This document shows positions 63,120 through 64,000 of a stretch of 64,000 nt of DNA, one piece after another; positions within the stretch are counted from its first letter, which is position 1, and each line of letters starts with the position of its first letter. Below the pieces are notes generated by a model. That model was not told where the DNA came from and searched no databases. It was given only the letters and a program-made list of their open reading frames with translations. The stretch spans positions 265,519,192 to 265,583,191 of the forward strand of contig NC_081406.1 of assembly GCF_030272615.1 (NCBI RefSeq). The letters are read 5' to 3'. The translations under genes were made by a program, and so were the position numbers. This DNA comes from Cryptomeria japonica. Its lineage: Eukaryota > Streptophyta > Pinopsida > Cupressales > Cupressaceae.

Positions 63120-64000
63120 AAAAGAGGAACATTTGTTGCAGTTAAGACAAGTTTTGTAGAGGTTGAGAGAAGAAATGTTGTTGATCAATATCAAGAAGTG
63201 TACTTTCATGAAGGATGAGTTAGTCTATTTAGGATTTGTAATATCTAAGGATGGTTTGAAGATGGACCCTGAGAAAGTGAAATCCATTGTTGAGTGGCCT
63301 ACACTGGAAAGCATTGGGGAGGTAAGATCATTTCATGGATTGGCTAGTTTTACCGGAAGTTTATCAGAAATTTCAGTTCAATTTGTAACCTTGTGACTGA
63401 GACCATGAGAGGAGATCGGAAGGAATTCAAGTGGACCAACAGAGAAAACAAAATTTTTGAATCGTTGAAGCAGAAAGTGATTGAGCAGCCTGTGTTAGCT
63501 TTACCGGATTTCAATAAGGTATTTCAAGTGGATTGTGATGCAAGTGGAACAACAATAGGAGCAGTAGCCAATTTCAGTGAGAAATTGAATGATACCCGAA
63601 AGAGATATTTAGTATATGATCAAGAATTGTATGCCATAGTTCAAGCCTTGAAGAAATGGAGACACTATTTTTTTCTCAAGGAGTTTATGTTGTATACAAA
63701 TCATCAAGCTTTGTAGTATTTGAACAGTCAGAGTAAGTTGAATCAGAGACATATGAGATGGGTAGAATTATTGCAGAGTTATACCTTTGTGTTAAAGCAT
63801 TGAAGTGGAAAATCTAATAAAGTCATTGATGCATTGAGTAGGAGAAGGAATTTGTTGATAGAGATGAGAGTGACAGTATTGGGTTTTGAAGATTTGAAGA
63901 CCTTGTATGATGAAGACCTGGATTTTGCAGAACCTTGGAAAGCATGTAGAGAACCGGTTATGGTTGATAGGAGAAAATGATTGAATTATTTCATTCAGGA
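63120..64000 (+). pseudogene. Element F reverse transcriptase end and RNase H
   Basis: KKCTFMKDELVYLGFVISKD and the RT end VKSIVEWPTLESIGEVRSFHG (63200-63340), a frame change near 63393, then RKEFKWTNRENKIFESLKQK and RNase H: FQVDCDASGTTIGAV, YLVYDQELYAIVQALKKWRHY, a TAG at 63714, and SNKVIDALSRR (63815-63845). TGA at 63978. The integrase lies beyond the window. Confidence 0.84.

Larger units (their letters stand above)
60091..64000 (+). mobile_element. Element F: chromovirus-like Ty3/gypsy remnant, cut by window end
   Basis: Begins abruptly inside gag at the outer end of the element B LTR and continues through knuckle, protease, RT and RNase H to the window end. It lacks its 5' LTR and most of gag here. 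A solo LTR (61672-63114) splits the RT. The gypsy RNase H keeps its catalytic Asp (VDCDASGTTIGAV), unlike elements A, B and E, and no aRH is seen. The motif LLLGRPWQFDR in the protease region is usual for chromoviruses. Confidence 0.82.

Overview
The window is plant nuclear DNA made almost entirely of nested LTR retrotransposons. No host gene, rRNA, tRNA or CRISPR array was found. The density of large Ty3/gypsy and Ty1/copia elements, the many old solo LTRs and the nesting three layers deep suggest a large repeat-rich genome, most likely a gymnosperm (conifer-like). That is inference; nothing here names the species. Most insertions can be delimited to the base because their 5-bp target-site duplications (TSDs) survive.

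Layout. Element A (1-~17608, + strand) is a left-truncated, decayed Tat-type Ty3/gypsy element. It holds a solo Copia-type LTR (591-1651, minus), a 7.7-kb decayed Copia element (1833-9576) that itself contains a solo gypsy LTR (4912-5684, minus), and a second solo Copia-type LTR inside its 3' LTR (16107-17159). Element B (minus strand, pieces from 18095 to 60090) is a decayed Ty3/gypsy element with an RNase H of the archaeal type (aRH) between protease and reverse transcriptase. B is split by element C (21357-28811, +), a non-autonomous LTR element with no pol and two or three unfamiliar proteins, and by element D (32089-56771, +), an LTR element whose only protein is a protease-like plus G-patch protein. 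D is split in turn by element E (37908-54198, +), a 16.3-kb young Tat-type element. Element F (60091-64000, +) is a chromovirus-like gypsy remnant carrying a solo LTR (61672-63114).

Element E is the best preserved. Its LTRs differ at only two positions that I could see. One 2,500-codon gag-pol frame (gag, CHHC knuckle, protease, G-patch, RT, degenerate RNase H, aRH, integrase) is broken by a single TGA. Between integrase and the 3' LTR it carries, on the opposite strand, a plant mobile domain (PMD) gene. That gene has its own TATA-like box, a 66-nt first exon, a GT-AG intron of 826 bp in phase 0, and a long second exon broken by one TAG. Arrays of the 9-mer GCGTCTGTG lie in the 5' leader and, inverted, inside the PMD intron.

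How the parts may work together (inference). E is the only element with nearly complete replication machinery. C has the same initiator-Met primer site, polypurine tract and LTR ends as the Copia element, so it may have been moved by Copia proteins. D has Tat-like protease and G-patch segments and a similar 3' stem-loop/G-run box, so it may have been moved by Tat proteins. The relative order is fixed by nesting: B before C and D, D before E; A before its Copia insertion, and Copia before the solo gypsy LTR inside it.
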